A stretch of DNA of 64,000 bases from Burkholderiales bacterium (GTDB lineage: Bacteria; Pseudomonadota; Gammaproteobacteria; Burkholderiales; Burkholderiaceae_C): contig JAGWTU010000009.1 of the NCBI GenBank assembly GCA_028868825.1, positions 62,001-126,000 on the forward strand, written 5' to 3'. The position numbers were made by a program, and so were the translations under genes. This document shows positions 60,712 through 64,000 of this stretch, in pieces. The notes beneath the pieces were generated by a model, which searched no databases, was not told the origin of the DNA, and worked only from the letters and a program-made list of their open reading frames with translations. Positions within the stretch are counted from its first letter, which is position 1. Every line of letters starts with the position of its first letter.

Positions 60712-62046
60712 ATGAAAGTCACCGTCGTCGGCACCGGCTATGTCGGTCTGGTCACAGGCGCCTGCCTGTCCGAAATGGGCAATCACGTGGTCTGCCTGGA
60801 CATCGACGAACACAAGATCCGCCTGCTCAACGAGGGCGGCATCCCGATCCACGAGCCCGGGCTGGAAGCGATCGTCCACCGCAACGCCGCCGCCGGTCGC
60901 CTGCAGTTCACGACCGATGTCGCGGCCGCCGTCGGCCATGGCACGGTGCAGTTCATCGGCGTGGGCACGCCGCCCGACGAGGACGGCTCGGCCGACCTGC
61001 AGTACGTGCTCGCCGCGGCGACCAACATCGGCCGCCACATGACCGACTACAAGGTCATCGTCGACAAGAGCACGGTCCCGGTGGGCACGGCCGACAAGGT
61101 GCGCGAGGCGGTGCGCGCGGCGCTGGTGGCGCGCGGCCTCGGCGAGATGGAATACGCCGTCGTCAGCAACCCGGAGTTCCTCAAGGAAGGCGCGGCGGTC
61201 GACGACTGCATGCGGCCCGACCGCATCGTCGTCGGCGCCGACGACGAGCGCGCGGTACTGCTGATGCGCTCGCTGTACCTGCCCTTCATGCGCAACCACG
61301 ACCGCCTGCAGCTGATGGACGTGCGCAGCGCCGAGTTCACGAAATATGCCGCCAACGCGATGCTGGCCACGCGCATCAGCTTCATGAACGAGCTCGCGCG
61401 GCTGGCCGAGAAGGTCGGCGCCGACATCGAGATGGTGCGCAAGGGCATGGGCAGCGACCCGCGCATCGGCACCCATTTCCTCTATCCCGGCACCGGCTAC
61501 GGCGGCAGCTGCTTCCCCAAGGACGTGAAGGCGCTGATCCACACCGGGCACGAGAACGGCATGGACCTCGGCGTGCTGCAGGCGGTGGAGGCGGCCAACG
61601 AGCGCCAGAAGCATGTGCTGGTCGACAAGATCGTCGCGCAGTACGGCGAGAACCTCGCCGGGCGCACGTTCGCGATCTGGGGCCTGGCCTTCAAGCCCAA
61701 CACCGACGACATGCGCGAGGCACCGAGCCGCGTCGTCATCGGCGAGCTGACGCGCCGCGGTGCCGCGGTGCGCGCCTACGACCCGGTGGCGATGGACGAG
61801 GCGCGCCGCGCCTTCGAGGGCACGCGCGGTCTGACGCTGGTGGCGAGCCAGGCCGAGGCGCTGGCCGGTGCCGACGCGCTCGTCGTCGTCACCGAGTGGA
61901 AGGAGTTCCGCAACCCCGACTTCGACGCCATCAAGGCCGCGCTCAAGCAGCCGCTGATCTTTGACGGCCGCAACATCTACGACCCGGCTCTGATGAAGCT
62001 GCACGGCATCGATTACCGTGGCATCGGTCGCCTGGCGGCGCACTGA
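60712..62046 (+). CDS. ugd: UDP-glucose 6-dehydrogenase
   Basis: 444 residues. The NAD site [12 protein letters not shown] opens the protein; the catalytic cysteine lies in [10 protein letters not shown] near residue 268; [15 protein letters not shown] near 325 is a family motif. It oxidises UDP-glucose to UDP-glucuronate with two NAD, supplying an acidic sugar. ATG 60712 has AGGAAG 13 bases upstream. The gene is complete at 444 residues. Confidence 0.97.
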   Translation: MKVTVVGTGYVGLVTGACLSEMGNHVVCLDIDEHKIRLLNEGGIPIHEPGLEAIVHRNAAAGRLQFTTDVAAAVGHGTVQFIGVGTPPDEDGSADLQYVLAAATNIGRHMTDYKVIVDKSTVPVGTADKVREAVRAALVARGLGEMEYAVVSNPEFLKEGAAVDDCMRPDRIVVGADDERAVLLMRSLYLPFMRNHDRLQLMDVRSAEFTKYAANAMLATRISFMNELARLAEKVGADIEMVRKGMGSDPRIGTHFLYPGTGYGGSCFPKDVKALIHTGHENGMDLGVLQAVEAANERQKHVLVDKIVAQYGENLAGRTFAIWGLAFKPNTDDMREAPSRVVIGELTRRGAAVRAYDPVAMDEARRAFEGTRGLTLVASQAEALAGADALVVVTEWKEFRNPDFDAIKAALKQPLIFDGRNIYDPALMKLHGIDYRGIGRLAAH

Positions 62047-62083
62047 TTTCGCGGCGCTGCCGGCACCGAAGCCGTTTTGCGGC

Positions 62084-62462
<379 letters not shown>

Positions 62463-62486
62463 GGCTGGGGCTTCGGCCCAGAGAGA

Positions 62487-62514
62487 ACCGCAGCGCAGGC
62501 TGCGGTTTTTTTTC
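62487..62514 (+). terminator. Strong Rho-independent terminator after csp
   Basis: AACCGCAGC and GCTGCGGTT form a perfect 9-bp stem around a GCAG tetraloop, followed by eight consecutive T's (62507-62514). It ends 52 bases after the csp stop. This is the clearest intrinsic terminator in the window. Confidence 0.92.
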
Positions 62515-62538
62515 GTCTGCCGCCGGCCGCGAACCTCG

Positions 62539-63108
62539 TTACAGCGGCGGCAGCTCGGCCTGCGCGAGCAGCGGCGCCGCGGCGTCCTTGGCGGCGACGA
62601 TCGGCGCACCCTGGAGGCTCGGCCAGGCGATGGCCAGCGCCGGGTCGCTCCAGAGGATGCTGCGCTCGCAGTCCTTGGCGTACACGTCGGTCGTCTTGTA
62701 GAGGAAATGGGTGTCGTCCTCGAGCGCGACGAAGCCATGCGCATAGCCCTCGGGGATCCAGAGCTGGCGCTTGTTGTCGGCGCTGATCTCGACGCCGACC
62801 CATAGACCGAAGGTGGCCGAGCCGCGGCGGATGTCGACCGCGACGTCCCAGGCCGAGCCGCGCACGACGCGCACGAGCTTGCCCTGCGCATGCGGCGGCA
62901 GCTGATAGTGCAGGCCGCGCAGCACGCCCGCCTTGCTCGAGCTGTGGTTGTCCTGGACGAAGCGGCGCGCCGGCGGCAGGCCGAGTTCGCGCAGCCCGGC
63001 ATCGAAACGCGCCTCGTTGAAGCTCTCGTAGAACCAGCCGCGGTCGTCGCCGAAGACCTGGGGTTCGACGATGACGACGCCGGGGAGCGATGTGGGGACC
63101 AGTTTCAT
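62539..63108 (-). CDS. rfbC: dTDP-4-dehydrorhamnose 3,5-epimerase
   Basis: 189 residues of the cupin-type RmlC family. VLRGLHYQLPPHAQGKLVRVV contains the catalytic His, and WIPEGYAHGFVAL the second conserved segment; GWFYESFNEARFD is the usual N-terminal motif. It epimerises C3 and C5 of dTDP-4-keto-6-deoxyglucose in dTDP-L-rhamnose synthesis. Its ATG overlaps the stop of a 20-codon frame that looks like a toxin remnant. It ends near the csp terminator, convergent. Confidence 0.96.
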   Translation of the reverse strand: MKLVPTSLPGVVIVEPQVFGDDRGWFYESFNEARFDAGLRELGLPPARRFVQDNHSSSKAGVLRGLHYQLPPHAQGKLVRVVRGSAWDVAVDIRRGSATFGLWVGVEISADNKRQLWIPEGYAHGFVALEDDTHFLYKTTDVYAKDCERSILWSDPALAIAWPSLQGAPIVAAKDAAAPLLAQAELPPL

Positions 63109-63167
63109 GGGTGTCCGAAATTGAGGATGGGCCCGAGAAACTGTCGGACGCGCAACGCCTTCGTCAT
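63105..63167 (-). pseudogene. Possible remnant of a HEPN (DUF86) toxin start
   Basis: A 20-codon frame translates as MTKALRVRQFLGPILNFGHP. The first 15 residues resemble the usual start of HEPN toxins paired with MNT antitoxins (pattern M-x-R/K-x-L-R-V-x-x-F/Y-L-x-x-I-L). Its ATG overlaps the MNT stop (ATGA), exactly where a HEPN gene would begin, and its TGA overlaps the rfbC ATG. It reads as a HEPN gene deleted down to its first codons. The match is by eye and short, so chance cannot be excluded. Confidence 0.4.
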
Positions 63168-63454
63168 ACCGGCATCGCCTCGGCCAGGACCGTATTGCGG
63201 AACTTGTCAGGCAGTGCCATGGGCGTCAGTACATCGACCGATACGCCAAGCAGCCGTTGCAGTTCGACCTGGATGGCGGCCACGTCCATCAGCGTCGTTT
63301 CAGGCGTCGGGTCGACGAGGATGTCCAGATCGCTGATCTCCGTGTCCTCTCCCCGCAGTACGGAGCCGAACACCCGAGCGTTGCGGGCACGGTGGGACTC
63401 GACCACATGCCTGATCGCGGCGCGGTTCGAGGCCAGGGCTTCAGAGGGCTTCAT
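63164..63454 (-). CDS. MNT-type nucleotidyltransferase (MntA-like antitoxin)
   Basis: 96 residues of the minimal nucleotidyltransferase fold. The active-site motif GSVLRG (residues 30-35) with DLD (42-44) matches the GSx(R)G-n-DxD signature, and LGVSVDVLTP supplies the third acidic position. MNT proteins pair with HEPN RNases and neutralise them by adding AMP to a tyrosine. Here a full HEPN gene is missing, leaving only a possible 20-codon remnant. It lies between rfbA and rfbC, splitting what is usually a continuous operon. Confidence 0.85.
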   Translation of the reverse strand: MKPSEALASNRAAIRHVVESHRARNARVFGSVLRGEDTEISDLDILVDPTPETTLMDVAAIQVELQRLLGVSVDVLTPMALPDKFRNTVLAEAMPV

Positions 63455-63499
63455 GCTTTCGCTCTCGCACCATCAAATCGGGAAACCCAAATCCGTCAA

Positions 63500-64000
63500 T
63501 CAGTATGCCTTCTCGCGCAGCACCTGCATCAGGTACTGGCCATACGCATTCTTCAGCATCGGCGCGGCCAGCGACTCGAGCCGCGCGGCATCGATCCAGC
63601 CGGCGCGGTAGGCGATCTCCTCGGGGCAGGCGACCTTCAGCCCCTGGCGCTTCTCGAGCGTGGCGATGAATTGGCCGGCCTCGAGCAGGCTGTCGTGGGT
63701 GCCGGTGTCGAGCCAGGCATAACCGCGGCCCATGATTTCGACCTCGAGCTGGCCCTGGCGCAGGTACTGCGCGTTGACCTCGGTGATCTCGAGTTCGCCG
63801 CGCGCGCTGGGCTTGATCGCGGCGGCGATGTCGCAGACCTGCTCGTCGTAAAAGTAGAGGCCGGTGACGGCGTAATTGCTCTTCGGCGCCTTGGGTTTTT
63901 CCTCGATGCTGAGCGCGCGGCGTTTCGCGTCGAACTCGACGACGCCGTAGCGCTCGGGATCAGTGACGTGGTACGCGAAGACGCTGGCGCCGGCCTTGCG
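63500..64000 (-). CDS. rfbA: Glucose-1-phosphate thymidylyltransferase (5' partial)
   Basis: The last 166 residues of RfbA/RmlA run off the right edge. Diagnostic segments are [51 protein letters not shown] and [17 protein letters not shown]. The enzyme makes dTDP-glucose from dTTP and glucose-1-phosphate, the first step to dTDP-rhamnose. The N-terminal GGxGTRL nucleotide site lies outside the window. rfbB and rfbD are expected just beyond. Confidence 0.96.
   Translation of the reverse strand, partial: RKAGASVFAYHVTDPERYGVVEFDAKRRALSIEEKPKAPKSNYAVTGLYFYDEQVCDIAAAIKPSARGELEITEVNAQYLRQGQLEVEIMGRGYAWLDTGTHDSLLEAGQFIATLEKRQGLKVACPEEIAYRAGWIDAARLESLAAPMLKNAYGQYLMQVLREKAY

Overview
The window reads as chromosomal DNA of a high-GC betaproteobacterium, most likely Burkholderiales of the Rubrivivax/Leptothrix/Methylibium kind. 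That placement is inferred from gene order and protein style: dciA, an M23 peptidase, secA and argJ in a row; a giant DUF3683 FAD/Fe-S oxidoreductase next to a DUF971 gene and ubiE; and an exosortase-B type eps locus. No rRNA, tRNA, CRISPR array, transposase or integrase was seen. Genes are dense, many pairs overlap by 4 bases (ATGA, GTGA or TTGA), and GTG or TTG starts are frequent.

Bases 1-21700 hold housekeeping and peripheral metabolism: a membrane diguanylate cyclase, a GMC oxidoreductase with a luciferase-like monooxygenase, an ABC exporter, two tiny membrane proteins, a YgiQ radical SAM protein, a soluble histidine kinase, a class V aminotransferase, a DUF808 protein, an FKBP isomerase with a DUF3016 protein, GlnRS and a PAP2 phosphatase. 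A tight four-gene operon (17592-21373) encodes a probable flavin-dependent halogenase, a MipA/OmpV outer-membrane protein, an acyltransferase and a family 2 glycosyltransferase. It resembles the tailoring part of a halogenated aryl-polyene or glycolipid pathway.

Bases 21375-38541 hold dciA, the M23 peptidase, secA, argJ, an MFS transporter, a complete ugpBAECQ glycerol-3-phosphate uptake operon, the 1296-residue FAD/Fe-S oxidoreductase, DUF971 and ubiE. A perfect 10-bp inverted repeat lies between ugpB and the oxidoreductase.

Bases 38829-57163 are an exopolysaccharide locus of the exosortase B type. It runs EpsD (isomerase-like lipoprotein), EpsE (export), EpsF and EpsG (chain-length control), XrtB, EpsI, a flippase, a methyltransferase, four glycosyltransferases, a polymerase/ligase-like membrane protein and a GH5 hydrolase. 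A large beta-helix lipoprotein with carbohydrate-binding modules faces it convergently. The flippase, methyltransferase and first glycosyltransferase (44807-48413) are clearly poorer in GC than their surroundings, as expected of an exchanged sugar cassette. Bases 57421-64000 hold a stand-alone chemoreceptor-like sensor and sugar-nucleotide genes: gmd and fcl (GDP-fucose), ugd (UDP-glucuronate), rfbC and rfbA (dTDP-rhamnose). A cold-shock gene and an orphan MNT nucleotidyltransferase with an apparent HEPN remnant sit among them. Together these suggest an acidic, deoxysugar-rich polymer. The initiating transferase, rfbB/rfbD, mannose-1-phosphate genes and any PEP-CTERM substrate are not in the window.
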